This document shows, one piece after another, positions 24,946-37,275 of a stretch of DNA of 64,000 bases. Under the pieces are notes generated by a model that was not told the origin of the DNA, made no database searches, and saw only the letters and a list, made by a program, of their open reading frames with translations. The translations under genes and the position numbers were made by a program. Within the stretch, counting starts at the first letter, position 1, and the number at the start of each line of letters is the position of its first letter. Origin of the DNA: Orbilia blumenaviensis. Its lineage: Eukaryota > Ascomycota > Orbiliomycetes > Orbiliales > Orbiliaceae. The stretch spans positions 310,001 through 374,000 of the forward strand of contig JAVHNS010000010.1 of assembly GCA_036872755.1 (NCBI GenBank), given 5' to 3'.

Positions 24946-25956
24946 ATGCCTTTCCCGTAAGTTTCCGAGCTATCGGAAGTTGAAAATACACCTGTCTACG
25001 CTTGTATACGTACCTTTTTTTTTTTTACTAATGTCGTCATATATTAGAAACCCTTTCGGTAGGGACCGTGAAGGAACCGAACGCAACATCACCGGCTACA
25101 AGGTCGCCACAATTCTGAGTTTCTTGCTCAACTTAACCTTTACGATCATGTACACATCTCATGCACCTGAGAACGCGCATGGACACAGTCACTGGAATCA
25201 TACCATCTATGGTCTCCGTGACCATGATTACACTGCCTTCTCTCCGAGCTATGTCTTCGTCAGCATTTACTGGGTTACCCTCTTCATCCTCCAGATTGGG
25301 TACATCTGGCATTTATTCTCTGATAACGCCGTCTATGTCAAGGAAGCTGCTGCCGTGGGATCCCATTTTATCCTTTTCAACATCCTCCAGTTTGCCTGGG
25401 TCCATTTATGGACCCGTTCCCACTGGTGGTTCTCTGAGATTATGCTCGCCCTCAACTGGATGAATCTTGTTGGTCTGTACCTTCGACACCCGCACACTCC
25501 ACGATGGGTCCACCTCCCTGCCGTAGCTCTACCACTGGTCTGGGTTGAATTCGCCCTTTTCTGGAACGGCGCCGTCATGGTCCACTGCTCCAGCCTTGCC
25601 TGCCGAATTCTCGCCAACGTTGCTATCTGGAACTTTCTTGTTTTTGCCGCTTTCTTTTTGCTCGTCTTCAAGGATTACCAGATCGGCTTTGCTACTTCTT
25701 TCTTGATGGCTGGATTGGGAGTTGGGCAATTTGCTACCAAGACTTTTGCCCTTCAGTGGATCTTCGCATTGTGAGTTCCCGTTTCTAAACTCCGATATTC
25801 ATATATATATTTGCTAACTGATATGAAAGTACTATCATGGCTATCGTCTTCCTCGGGTCCATTCTCGTCGCTGTTCCAACTATTTTTACCGGAGAAGAGC
25901 GGGCTGATGTCGCAGCTGGTGACCGTGAGAGGGCACCACTTTTGGAGGATGCCTAA
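24946..25956 (+). CDS. DUF1774-like multi-span membrane protein
   Basis: Three exons: 24946-24956 (11 nt), 25048-25770 and 25830-25956; 861 nt, 286 aa. The tiny first exon encodes MPF plus two bases and gives MPFPNPFGRDREGTERN across the junction; the next intron ends with a TGCTAAC branch. About seven or eight hydrophobic helices follow. His-rich loop sequence (ENAHGHSHWNH) sits between helices 1 and 2, and the C-terminus ends DRERAPLLEDA. I recall fungal proteins with this N-terminus, GSHFIL, QWIFAF and DRERAPLL motifs being grouped as DUF1774; function is unknown. The acidic dileucine-like tail (ERAPLL) could act in vacuolar or Golgi sorting, which is inference. A longer frame starting at 24842 runs through the first intron and is not the likely protein. 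Confidence 0.82.
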
Positions 25957-26402
25957 ATCAGAAAGAAAGAACAGAAAAGACAAAGTCCCCAATATATATT
26001 TTATTACATTGGGGACATTTGTGGGAGGAGCTGGAAATTGAGGTCTTTTTCAAGACTAGTTCAATCGATTCAAAATTTACATCCTCTTGGGGAGAGAATA
26101 CACTTTCCTATTGGGATAATCCCTAAGCATAAGGGTACTAGCATTGCATGTAATGAACACCACGTGGAGCCAGCCACGGTAACACCTGCCTTTGAAACGC
26201 TTCCTAATTTAGCAATTTTCGAACGACTTCTAGCGGATTAACGTATTTTCATGGTGATCCTGTAGATTCCTCGGTTCTCAATATTTTCTTTTCTTTTTGA
26301 AAGGAAAAAAAGGTCTCAATTTACGTACGTACTTTAAAAAGAAGGACTAGATTGCTTCTGACATCACTGTGTTCCATGGATCTAGTCTGAAACAGACGAC
26401 AT
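25957..26402. other. Short intergenic region
   Basis: About 450 bases between two plus-strand genes. A/T-rich at 26270-26340. I see no signal-peptide exon here that would join the next gene, although one would be expected for its topology. Confidence 0.4.
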
Positions 26403-27320
26403 ATGCATGACAAGAAACTTAGTCAATTAAAATACCCCGTCATGTATATCAATAAACTCAAAAGACAATTAAGCGCCCCGGGATATGTCCCACCACCGCT
26501 AGAGGTACCACACGAGCATCGAGCTGTGATCGTGGCGGAGCTACCGCCCGTTCAGGGTTTCAGTCCTCCCCCTGTGGGTCAGCCTGTCGTTGCCCCCCCT
26601 TCTGCCGGCCTGTCAGGTCCACCAGGAGTATGGTCGCCGCCTGGCCAAGTCCTGCCCGGGAAGCCCGCCAAACCACCAACGTCCGGCAACGGGAAGGCGG
26701 CAAATCAACAGCTTCCAAACGGCATCGACCCGGCCGCGTACAATAGCATGTTTGGGGAACCGACCCAACCAATGGACCTTGAGTCTGATAAACTGCCGTC
26801 TGCTCTCACCGGCACCTCTTATTCCAAAACTACAAAGGGCGACATGGCTGCTGGGATCCTTGTGATAATATTCACGATCGGTCTGGCAATATTGGCGACT
26901 ATTTGTTATCGTCGCCGGAAAGCGAAGAAGAGACAGAACGCGAATGGCAAAGTACCAAAAGCTAAACTGGTTGATGTTGAAGCTATCGTTTCGGAGGCTG
27001 AGGGCGGTGGACCATTTCGTGTCAAAACGGAGATGCAGGAGGTCAAAGAGCCGGAAAAACCGGAGTCAGCATATGGCAGTTTCCAGACGCACAGAAACGG
27101 GCGTCAAAAGTCGCATCCTATATATTCGTTACGAAACCCACGACCTAATATTCGGAAAGTCGGAAATACTTCTAGGCCAGGAACGCCTACTTCGCCTGCC
27201 AACCCCAACCCGAGAGTGAGTCCAGCCAAGGAAAGATATTATTATCGAGACCAATGTCGACGAAAGCTTTTCAAGAATATAGGCAGTAGCAATAGCAGTA
27301 GCAGTAGAGCTCAGGAATAG
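26403..27320 (+). CDS. Proline-rich single-pass membrane protein
   Basis: A 305-aa frame with ATG at 26403. Residues about 25-145 are Pro/Gly/Val-rich and should be disordered. One transmembrane helix lies near residues 149-170 (AAGILVIIFTIGLAILATI) and is followed at once by CYRRRKAKKR, placing the C-terminal half in the cytosol. That half is basic and Ser/Pro-rich with no domain. No signal peptide is visible. The N-terminus contains an internal KLKR that could be a Kex2-like site or simply lie next to an acceptor (CTCAAAAG before ACAATTAAG), so the true first exon may be elsewhere. Function unknown. The plan (short or disordered outside, one helix, RRRK, disordered tail) is shared with the gene at 16056-16844, without obvious sequence similarity. 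Confidence 0.55.
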   Translation: MHDKKLSQLKYPVMYINKLKRQLSAPGYVPPPLEVPHEHRAVIVAELPPVQGFSPPPVGQPVVAPPSAGLSGPPGVWSPPGQVLPGKPAKPPTSGNGKAANQQLPNGIDPAAYNSMFGEPTQPMDLESDKLPSALTGTSYSKTTKGDMAAGILVIIFTIGLAILATICYRRRKAKKRQNANGKVPKAKLVDVEAIVSEAEGGGPFRVKTEMQEVKEPEKPESAYGSFQTHRNGRQKSHPIYSLRNPRPNIRKVGNTSRPGTPTSPANPNPRVSPAKERYYYRDQCRRKLFKNIGSSNSSSSRAQE

Positions 27321-27978
27321 TCGATAAAGTAGTGTATACCGATATACCTAAAGGCGGTAATTTTGGGGGGGGGCCAATAGCTTTTATCTAATGCACCTTA
27401 TCATCCGTTCGGCCTCGGTTTTCCACCGCTCTTACGTAGGATCAGCTTGTCAGCCGCGTTGCGTGGTATCTTCCGGCTAGCGGGAAAGCCTGCTTTTTTG
27501 ATGTTCCACGGGAGATGTTTCCTCGGGACCCACTTGATGCCAGCCTGCTTATGTTCCCTGCTTTTTAAACATTTTATTTCTTTCTCCTTGTTATCAAACA
27601 GTGGATCGACAGCTTGTAAGCTTCCAGTGCCTGCGCGCTACGGCGCTATGCATACAACTGTACTACTTGAGGTTTTTTTTTCCGGCGAGTATATACCAAA
27701 CTTAGCTAAAGTTACGAATTCGAAGGGGAATGCATTTTTCCGGGAGGGTTCCTTTCCCCAGACCTTTATTATTGAACGCTTTGTTTGTGGTGTGCGAATC
27801 GATTCGAATGTCTAAATGATGTACAAAAGCATTCAATGTAGTCTAGGGGTTACTTTGCTATCAGTGTTTGAGTTTTTTTTTTTATTTTTTTTTTTTCTTT
27901 TATTTTTTTGCAGTCTAAGTTGTATCGTTTTGCAGATTTTCTGCGGGGTATTTGCATGTCGTATGCGTATGCTGACGT
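27321..27978. other. Convergent 3' region, T-rich
   Basis: About 660 bases between the stops of the plus-strand membrane gene and the minus-strand transcription factor. A long T-rich tract occurs near 27874-27908 on the plus strand. The 122-codon frame at 27447-27815 begins at TTG and lacks any domain, so I do not call it. Confidence 0.4.
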
Positions 27979-30900
27979 CTATTGTGAAGGTCGATGATGC
28001 TGGTAACGCGGATCACCTGATAGTGGCTGAGAGGGAGAGGGTGCTGACGTTCCCGCGAACTCCTGCTCTACCTCTGAAGCTTGGTAGTCCTCAGTCGTTT
28101 CGTAAACGGTGTAGCTAGGTGTAAAGGTCGATCCTATTGGATAAATCTGTTGCGAGAATTCCTGCGAGGGGGTATGCCCCTCACTGCCGTGAGGTGGTGG
28201 CACAGGGAAACTTTGCCAGTTCCACATCCGTGCATCCGTGTCCCCTAGCTGCATAGGGTCTAATGCAGCCGCTGGGTCGTCTGCTATCGTCTGGAACGGA
28301 AAGCTCGACAGCAAGCCAATATTGTCATAACCTGTCCGGGCGAGAATATTGATTCCGGGGACGCCAAGGAGGGTATGGCTCTGGGACGAATCAGAAAATT
28401 CATTCAAGCTGCTCGAGCCGCCCGAGAGCAAGTCGAATCCTTGCATTCCCTGGGCTGCACCAATGTTCCATTCGTTGTGGCCGAAGAGTGTCCCCGGATT
28501 CTCGGGACCGAAGAAGTAAGTTTCCTGTTGTTGCGGATACTGTGTTAGGCCAGCTGCATACTCTGGAGGAGGGTTATATGTATGTCCGATGTGCGGGGCT
28601 GCAGATGCCATCAGTTCGGTGAGCATCTTGCAGCTGCGTCTCGCGGCAAGGTCGTTCCGACCCATATAACTGAGCCACCGAAGAACTTTTACGCCAGAGG
28701 CCATCAGAAGCTCTTTTCGTTCGGGCATATGTTCGGCTTGGAGGGTCATCTCCATCATCACGATCATTCCAGAAGAAACAATGTAATAGAGGATGATCCA
28801 CCAGGGGAATACATCCCAAAACTCGGTTGGACGGATATCATCTGGCAGAAGTTTGATGATGTCTAGTGCTGCAGTGACGCAAGCTATCGACGCTGCTCTA
28901 TTAAACTGACGTGACTGGGCGGCCTCCACAGCTTTGACTCGACATAGACAGGGCCAGTTGAGCAGGACAACTGTATTGAGATAATCCAAATACAACAAAA
29001 TTTTCTATAGTAATGGAAACATGATAAGCTAAGTTAGCCGCAACATATCGAACCCTTTCTTGGTTATCACAAGCTTTTGGGCGAAAGCATTGTTGATTAC
29101 CAACCTTTCGTTGGACCTGTAAATTTGCTTCTGGGGTCACTTGTGGTGCAAAAATGTCGGCAGGGACCTCGTTCTTCCATTCTTGGAGCTTCAAAGTCGT
29201 GGAGGTGATAATTTGTTCAACATCGCGCCACGTAAGGCTCACCGCTCCTGCACAATATATTTTGTTCAGAATTTCTAACCCTATTTTGTAAAGCTTTGTG
29301 CTCTGGGAAAAGAATCCATTCTGCTGGTCGAAACGGGAAAATTGGCCCTGGGAGGGTTCACTATGAGCCAGGGAATCGAACGACCGGCCTATAACATCGT
29401 ATTGTGGGCCGGCAAATTCCGTAACATTGTTTTTGCCTTCCAGGATTTCGCTTAGGGTATCTTCATTGATTCCGCTCAGGGCTGGGATGTTGTATCTCTT
29501 GTCGTCCATATAAGTCGGGCGCCCCGTAAGGATGCCGCATAGCCGCTCTAGCGACATTAGTGTGTAAAACTTTCGGTAACGAATTTCTTGCTGCACCCTA
29601 TTTAGTCTAGTAAGATCACTTGAGAGATGGAGGCCTATCGAATAGCTGTTTCTAATTGCAAGACCGACCACATTCCAACACCTTAACCAGAATTAGATTT
29701 CGAGGATTATATCAGGCAAAACTTGAAAAGGAAAATTTACCGATTAACCTGCTTAGTAGCGAGCAAATAGATACCGAGAAGCCCAAGCGCTTGTACTTGT
29801 CGCTGGTCGGGGTTGTTGAATAAGACCTCATTGCAAAAGAAGAGCGACTTCGCTCGCCCGAGATATAATAGGTGGTCATTTGGCTCACCCTTCCAACTTG
29901 CATCTGTCAATTGTGAGTAAAACGATCCAATGGCCATAATGGTATTCAATGATGCTAGCCATGTTCGGATAGGCTGGGGCTCGATATTGTGATCCATATA
30001 CGCTTCATATTCTTTTATGAACTTCGGTCGAAAAACGATCGGAAATGCTAGTTGAACTGTACCAAAGAAAGCATCAAGTAAAGTATCAGCTATTTTGCGC
30101 TCGGGGCGCCCAAAGCACTCGTGAAGACTTGGCAATGGAACATAGGGTGTTAAGTCGTCTAGGTGGTAGGAGCGCCTGTGTGGTATTAGCTAATGAAACC
30201 CATCGAATTTCCAACGAGGTCTGCACGTACAGGCCTTCGCTAGCAGCTCTCGCAGCTTCTAGCGATTCACCCATATCCCCACTCTGACCCATCCTTTCCT
30301 TTAAAATTTCGTCTTGCTCCATTTGTTGAGTGCTCCGCGGCGTCCCAGATGACCCGTCATCAATTATCGTCTGTAACCAAGACATGTCCGAGCTCGTTCC
30401 AAGATATGAGTGGGGGAAATCGGTGGACCCGCCGAAATCGTCCGCAACCTTGTCGAGTCGCATAAACCCCCTCGACCCCTCCTGCGCTGACACTTCATTC
30501 TTTGTATCGTCGTAATATTTAAGATTTTTCTCGATTCGTTCCCAGTTTGAGGACTTCAAAAATGTGATATCAGATTAGTCGTGTTTGTGGACTCGGATTG
30601 GGCGCTCAAGAAACAGGGTCTGGAGATAAGAAGGCTAACTTCTCTAAGAGCGGTCACTACAGCAAGCTTGGCTTGGCTGTCTATTTTGTCGCTTGCATAT
30701 ATTGTTTCCAGGGCTTTTTCGTACGTGTCGACCCGTTCTTGGAGGAACCGAGCTTCGCTGGAGCGAAAAAATATATCGACCAATCAGTATGTGTGGTAGC
30801 TTAGCAAGCTATACCGTAATATTCAGAACCTACTTTCTTGCCCTTTCCCGCTTTCCATCTCCATAGTAGCAAGTGATTTTGAAGTCTAAGCAATGGCGGC

Positions 30901-31351
30901 AGGACGGCCTGTAAAGTATCGAAAGTTTCGGGAAGGAGAGCGCCAACGCATGTTAATAAGGTTTTCGTGTTGGAAATTGAAGTAGCCATTATGGGAAATA
31001 TTGAGAGTTCGGGCCTAGTTGGGGGAAAACTTTTTTACCTTTCGCCATTGCACTTTATTAGTTGTGACGCCGTTAAGTTAGTAATGATCTTTTATTATAT
31101 CGTCTGCAATATAGCATAATGTGCCATTGTATGCAGCAACTTACCTTCGTTTTCCTCGAGCGGCATGGTTCGCAGGCGTGTGAAGTGCGATTCTTGTCAC
31201 CACTTGAGCTCCCTCGTCTCCCTTCGCCGCCCCACCCAGCCACATCTGAATCTCGTTTCAAGCGAGGGATGGCGACTTTGGAACTGGTAGAACTCGGCGT
31301 GCTGACGATGTCTGGGGTGGGCGGCCCTGTGGATGGTAGTCGTCCCGCCAT
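27979..31351 (-). CDS. Zn2Cys6 fungal transcription factor, 8 exons
   Basis: Exons on the minus strand: 31351-31145, 31052-31039, 30908-30834, 30757-30640, 30553-30231, 30175-29741, 29681-29105 and 29004-27979. All junctions keep frame and total 2775 nt, 924 aa. The DNA-binding cluster is split over the first three exons: Cys60 and Cys63 (CEPCRSRKTK), Cys70 in the 14-nt exon, then Cys77, Cys80 and Cys87, giving C-x2-C-x6-C-x6-C-x2-C-x6-C. A basic linker (KRERARK) leads to a predicted dimerising coiled coil (FLQERVDTYEKAL). The fungal-specific middle homology region follows from about residue 270 (IADTLLDAFFG, GIYLLATKQVNR, YSIGLHL, SLERLCGILTGRP). The C-terminus is Gln/Pro-rich and may activate transcription. 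I cannot assign targets. Junction 4/5 is the least certain. Confidence 0.88.
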
Positions 31352-34300
31352 TTCGCTAGATAATTGAGATAAATCATTCAGACGAGGGGTGCTATGTTCT
31401 TTATGTATCTCTTTCGCAGTTAGAATGTGGTCCCAGACGGTCTTATTTTGTATGCGGGGTTGTGTCTGGGTCTTTGTGCGCTAACAAAAGTATCATATCG
31501 ACGACGAAATCGTCGAGGTGGGTATGCATGCATGAGTTCTATCCACAGTCAGCCGTTGTTACCCCTCCTTAGAAGGGTGCAATACGTTGGCTTCGCAGAA
31601 CCCAATCTCAGCTTATTGGCCAAGAAGTGTACTGCGTTAGTCCTCGGGGACAGCTGATGTGTAGTAGCATATCTGACAAAAAAAAAGTTTTAGGATGGAG
31701 ATGGGGAAAGCTCGTTCACAGCAAGCTGTTGGTCGAAGGATACCAGAAATAGCTAGCTTGCAGGTGTAATTTTTATTCTGGACTAGGAAAATAAAGAGTA
31801 GAACTGGAAGGTACAGAGGATGAGTGGGCGGATCCCTATATATCAAGCTATACACTTGTCGCTGTGGAAGCTACTCATTGTGCTGTTTCATCCTCCACGA
31901 AAAGCAGAACAGGAATGCAACTAGTTTGTCGGGTTCGAAGAGCATGCAATCAAAAGTACATCTTACTCAATTTGCCCTACCTCATAGATTCCTAATAATA
32001 GTCCGAAGGTGAGGGCCGTGCTTTCCAGGTGGTGTCAGGTGGGTTTTCGGGGCGCGTGGTTCTGGGGAGGAACGGCCGCAAAAGCCAATCGATCCTCAAC
32101 AGGGCTCTCTGTCGGAGGCGACCAGGTATGTGCGTATGTACCTCGGGAAGTTCGTTGAATCAGGCTCGCAGATGCAATAACGGTGGCGTCCAGCTTAGAA
32201 TAACCTTTTCCGTGGTACTATTACAGATCTGTTCCGTGCGGCCAATCGCAGTTGAACAGCGACGGAGTACGCATCAGCCATGTGCCCGGAGAAGCTTCGA
32301 GAAAAATTGGGTTAGCTACAGAGGATATAGATTGGAAACCAAGCACCTTTTTTTCTTTAGGCTACCTGTCGTGAAAGCAGTCGCTCTGTCAACACCTAAT
32401 AATTTCCGTTGGTCGGATGAAAGTTCCGACCACTCGGAGCCCTCATAGGCCAAGGCCCTTATACTCAGCAATGCTTTGTGTGTGGAGCAGAAACTAGGGC
32501 ATGAAGACTTGTACGTCTGTATTGCAAAAGCTGGTTTCATTGCATTGAAGGGGAGCCGGTAGGTTGGTATCACAGATTTCGAGTTAATATATTTTGGCAG
32601 AGCTGGGGAGTTCCTGCAGCACCTGTTTGGCCGCCTCATGGTGCACGAGGGCAATTATTCTCTAACGAGCGGGGCAAGATGTTAGCTTTTGAAGACTAGC
32701 CCGTCAGGGCTTTTTTTGGACTTGGTTCTACCATACAAACCGTAAATGAAGTATGCAGGTTGGCTCAAATCCATTGACGTTGGTGCCAGCCGATGCCGTC
32801 ATAAATGTCCCGTACAGGCGGGTAATGTCTTAGATCAGTACCAAAGTCGTTGCTCGCTCCACTAGCTGGCAACTGAGTACTTCTAGGAACTATGGCCGCA
32901 TATTTATATTATAATTCTTATTTTGCATCGCGTAGCAGCTTGCGCAGTTAGAAGATCCTGTGGTCAAGTCTTCAAGGATGAACTCTCGGTTCCTGAGGCT
33001 AGCATCGGCCTGCGAGGTGATGGAAAGTTGGTGGCACATGTACATGGAGACTGGGGCAAGTCGAGTGTGTCGAATTCTCGCCAACTTTTTGGTGACCGCC
33101 GCAAATATCTTGTTCGGTATATCGGTTACTTTTAGCGTCGAGGACGCACAAGCCAGATGCATCGCAACTAGGTGCAAAAGCAAGGATACTGGAGACAGGA
33201 TCCCGGAACGTTACTAGCCTGGCCTCACAAAAGCAAAAGTTTGAATGTTCCTATGGTACTTGGAGGGTACGAGTAACGGTGCCGTTGTTGATTGGCAAAG
33301 ACTAATTCGCTAGACTCGTTGCTGGAGTTATCTTGGTTCGACGCATGCAGATATCAAACGTTTAGATGTTGGCGCGCGGAGCAAAATCCGATGACACGTG
33401 CAGCTGGTTCCCACGCGGCTCTGTGTCGGGCTTCGGGGCACCGATTCAGGCAGCACTGAAGAGACCCTTTGCAATTGTCCGATTGCTTGGCTCGGTGTTT
33501 CATAATTGGCAGCGGATGATGGCATGGGCACACACACCCTGGAAAACAACATGGAACCACTGGTTTGCACAGCAATGCCTGTCGTTGCTCATGACCGGAA
33601 CGGTGTTCAATTGGTTCGCAAACACGGCGCTCTGGTCGGCAGAGTTGATCAGTTTGATATTAGGGGCTAGGTTGTTTCCTAGTAGAAGGGAGAGAGTGTA
33701 TCAGTTGAGGATGATTTGGCCGAAGCACAGCGATTGCAGGTACAGGCAATAATTGCACCTTAAAACTTTTCTTGAAGTTTCGATACAATGCAATTGCAAA
33801 TTTGCTCTTGTTACGGGAACCTGTCATCTCATCTCACCAGGATCCGAACAGCTGGCTCGCGCTCGAAAGCGAAAGACAGCCAGTACCTGCAGCGCGCAGG
33901 ACTGGTGCCCCTTAACAAAACGGGGAAAGGCTGACGTGCAGCAGGGGAACAAAAGAAGCAAACGGGTTGCAGCGATATCAAAGACACACAGAAGCGAACG
34001 AAGCGACTCTTCGTCTCAGCGGTCCAAATTCAAGAGGCGAAAGAGGTTAAGGGTCAGTCGCAAAACGGCTGTTCTTTGAGTTTATCCTTGGGCTTGGGGC
34101 CTCCCGCCGCATTGCAATTAATTTGCTATTGCCTTAAGTTGCTTTCTGTTCTTTCTCTTCTTGATCCACGCATCCCCGCAGAGATCTTGATCTCACGTCT
34201 CCTTTTACATCGTGTTCCTTTTTCTTTGCATTTTCACTCGTCCAAGTCATTCGAAAGCGATCGGTCAGGTACCGTTCAGTTTCGCACTTCGAGATACACC

Positions 34301-35466
34301 AGAAGTTCGATAAAAGGGTCTCGAACACCCCACATCCCTCGAAAGAAACTCGGTGCAGTTTCCCGTTTCTGCGCGGCGACACCTTGCTCCAAGTACGTAC
34401 GTTATTGGAACTGTTGGTGTAGTGCAAGAGCGCATGTGGACGCTGTAACCATAGACCAGTCATCCGCGGACACTGCACTGTACATATGCGTATACAGAGC
34501 GGTGCTATCGACGACGGTGTTATCATAAAGAAGCAATTGGATCGCAGTTGAGTCGCGCCTTGATCACGACCGGGGTGAGAACGAGAAACTTGGAAACAGG
34601 AAAGGTTTCGCCCGCCAATAGCAATCGATCGGTCAACTCGGCTTTGTGGAGAGCTGCATATCGCTGCATTCCAGAGGTCAGCCCCGCTCCTGGATTGAAC
34701 CCGACGCCAGTTAGTAGGAATACCATCGTTTGTTAGTTGTACAGCCTCCTTTGAAGGCCTTTTTGGATCTTACGTACGATTTGATTCGTTTCCGACCTTG
34801 CCTGCCCTTGAGGAATTAACAACTGGTCGCAGGAAAGCGAAAGCCATATAAGCTTGAGCCATCGGCCCCAACCACGACAGCACCGCTGTACTGCACCGCA
34901 CCGCACCGCATTGTTAACTTTTGACTTGCGAACTGTTGCATTTCCCAAACGACAAACGACTGTTCCTGTTGACTTAGCTCAAGTTGACCATTGCTGCATT
35001 GTTCGAATCCTCTGCGCTACCATCAATCGGATCGAATCAAAATTAAATCGGATCGAATCGCGTTAATCTCAATAGTATTGACTGGTAGTCGATGTCGGCC
35101 TAGTTAGCCCGCTCGGATCCCAACGCACTTGTAACAGGGCGACTGTTGAACCCCATTGCAAGGACAGGCACTGCAGGCGCAGGACCCCTATTAATATTAA
35201 TTAAGGACTTACATAGTCACCTTAGTACTACCACTACTACGATAGTACCGCTACTACCGCCGCCCGTAGTAGTTAAAGCGGCGCCCGTGCCAACAGGCAG
35301 CATCAACGGTGTCAGCAGCGCCGTATATTTGAGCAGTAGTATAGTACAGCACACCTACTTAAGTCCCTCAGTAGACCAAATACCTACTTAGGTAGCATAC
35401 GTACTAGTGCTGGTGCTTATATAAATACTTAAGTACTCAACCCCTCGGTATCCTTTCGAAGCAGCA
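31352..35466. other. Gene-poor divergent region of 4.1 kb
   Basis: Upstream of both the transcription factor (minus) and the septin (plus). Open frames such as 32029-32448 plus, 32316-32654 minus and 33366-33752 plus lack domains and overlap each other. Short tandem elements lie near 34885-34911 (CCGCA units) and 35028-35061 (two copies of AATCGGATCGAATC with a spacer). Near 35352-35440 several palindromes of the TACTTAAGTA and ACCTACTTAGGTA type precede the septin ATG. I see no convincing RNA gene. Confidence 0.45.
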
Positions 35467-37275
35467 ATGCAGGCTCCGGTCCATCCTCCGCCGCCCCCTC
35501 CAACAGACGATGCTGGCCATATGCACCATTATGGACGTTCGGGGCGACCAGTAACTCCACGCAGCGGTTCCAGTCCCCCAGGCCGTCTAACCATCCCAAA
35601 AAACTCCTCCAAAGCCAACGGCTCTTCTGGTGATCTTTCTAAAAGTCCATCTCAAGCATCAAACAGTCGAGACGAGAGTCCTTTACCTGCCAGAAGATCA
35701 TCCCTAGGAAACCTCCTTCGAAGATCACGTTCCAACGACAAGATGTCCAAGAAGATCAAGAAAAATCAGTCTGCTCTGCCCCCTCCGGTCCCTCAGACCC
35801 CTCCTCGCCTGCCCGAGCTTGACATCACAAAGGGCGCCGGTTCTCCCATGAGAACCTTTGGAGGAGTTTCACCAAACCAGCAACCTTCGAGCCCACCGGC
35901 CCAATCCCAAGCCAAACCCAGCATTGATTTGCCCTCCCGAGGTGCAGAGCACCCAGATGTAAACAAGCAGGAGAATGTCAAGCCGGGCTTCGACATGAAC
36001 CAAGATCCTTTCCAGGGTGTATCTATTACCAATCGTGGACGATATAGTTACGCCTCTTCGGCAGTATCGACAGTCCACGGACCCAGGAGACTCCGAAAGC
36101 GAAAGGACCCCATACCCTTTAAGTAAGCTAAATGAATCCCTAGAATACTCTACCTAAAGTAGAGTGTATCCCTCTCTGGTAGCCTTTGCTGACATAATCC
36201 CGACAGTGTCCTGGTGATTGGAGCTAGAAGCTCAGGGAAGAGTAGCTTTGTCCAATTCCTAAAATACTCACTCGGGAACTCGCCCAAGAACCATAGAAAG
36301 GCACTTGCCAATGGAGCTCCCACTTTTGAGTACACCGAAGACCTCGAGGATCCGGAAAACCCTGCACTTGAAGCTGAAACCGGCGCTTTCCAGAAGAGTT
36401 ATATAGAAACTGACATCGACGGGGAAAGAGTCGGGATCACGATCTGGGACTCAGACGGGTTGGAGAAATCCGTTGTAGATTTGCAACTGAGGGAGATAGT
36501 GGGTTTCATCGAAAACAAATTCGAAGAAACATTCACTGAAGAAACACGCGTTTCGAGAATTCCTGGCAATAAAGACTCCCATATCCATTGCACATTCTTT
36601 CTAATGGATCCGTCTCGCCTTGACACTGGAGCTAGCAAGTCAGCTCGGCGCGGTCCGAAGAGCAACAAAGACACGGGTGTCGAGGGCTTAGACGACGATT
36701 TCGATCTCCAAGTCTTCCGTGCCCTCAACGGAAAGACCACCGTTATCCCCATTATTTCAAAGGCAGATACTTGCACTCTTGCCCAAATGTCACAACTTAA
36801 GAGCCTTGTTATCGAATCCCTCCACAAATCCAAAGTCGACCCTGTCGCCAATCTCGATCTCGATCTAGATTACGGGCCGGTTGCTACCTCAAAGCCGAGC
36901 TCTGCCCAGCCGAAAAAATCGACAAGAGATATTCTCCCAGAGGCAGACGAGGAAGACGAAAATGGGTCTGGTGCTTCGGACGATGAGAGCGAAGTTGACT
37001 CGGAGGCCGGATCCATTATCCCAGCTGTCAACATTTTACCTTTCTCGGTTATCTCCCCTGACCATTACAGTTCGGAGTCGATTGGACGACAGTATGCGTG
37101 GGGCGTTGCCGACCCATTTAATCTCAGTCACTGCGATTTCCTCAAGCTTAAAGAGGCCGTTTTCACGGACTGGCGAGCTGACCTTCGTGAGTCAAGTCGT
37201 GATATGTGGTACGAAAACTGGCGTACTAGTCGCCTGAGCAAGACTGGTAAACCGAACCATGGCCGTACCCGTTGA
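35467..37275 (+). CDS. aspE: Septin, AspE type
   Basis: Two exons, 35467-36122 and 36207-37275, with an 84-nt intron (GTAAGC, branch TGCTGACAT, acceptor CGACAG); 574 aa. Septins are GTP-binding proteins that assemble into cortical filaments and rings in septation and morphogenesis. The first 218 residues are a Pro/Ser-rich disordered extension with RRSSLGNLLRRSRS. The GTPase domain opens right after the intron: P-loop GARSSGKSSF at about 224-233. The Switch II/G3 position reads WDSDGLEK rather than DTxG, and G4 reads SKAD at about 402, so nucleotide binding may be kept while hydrolysis is doubtful. A long acidic insert (EADEEDENGSG) splits the late domain. The end is short (FTDWRADLRESSRDMWYENW) without the long C-terminal coiled coil of other septins. 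These features fit the filamentous-fungus-specific AspE group. Confidence 0.85.

Noticed and set aside
27447..27815. 122-codon plus-strand frame
   Set aside because: Begins at TTG, no domain, lies in a T-rich convergent 3' region.
33366..33752. 128-codon plus-strand frame in the gene-poor region
   Set aside because: Starts at an ATG but has no recognisable domain, and minus-strand frames of similar quality overlap it.
34974..35012. tRNA-like A box (TAGCTCAAGTTG) and B box (GTTCGAATCC)
   Set aside because: The boxes are only about 27 bases apart, too close for an anticodon arm, and no acceptor stem pairs around them.
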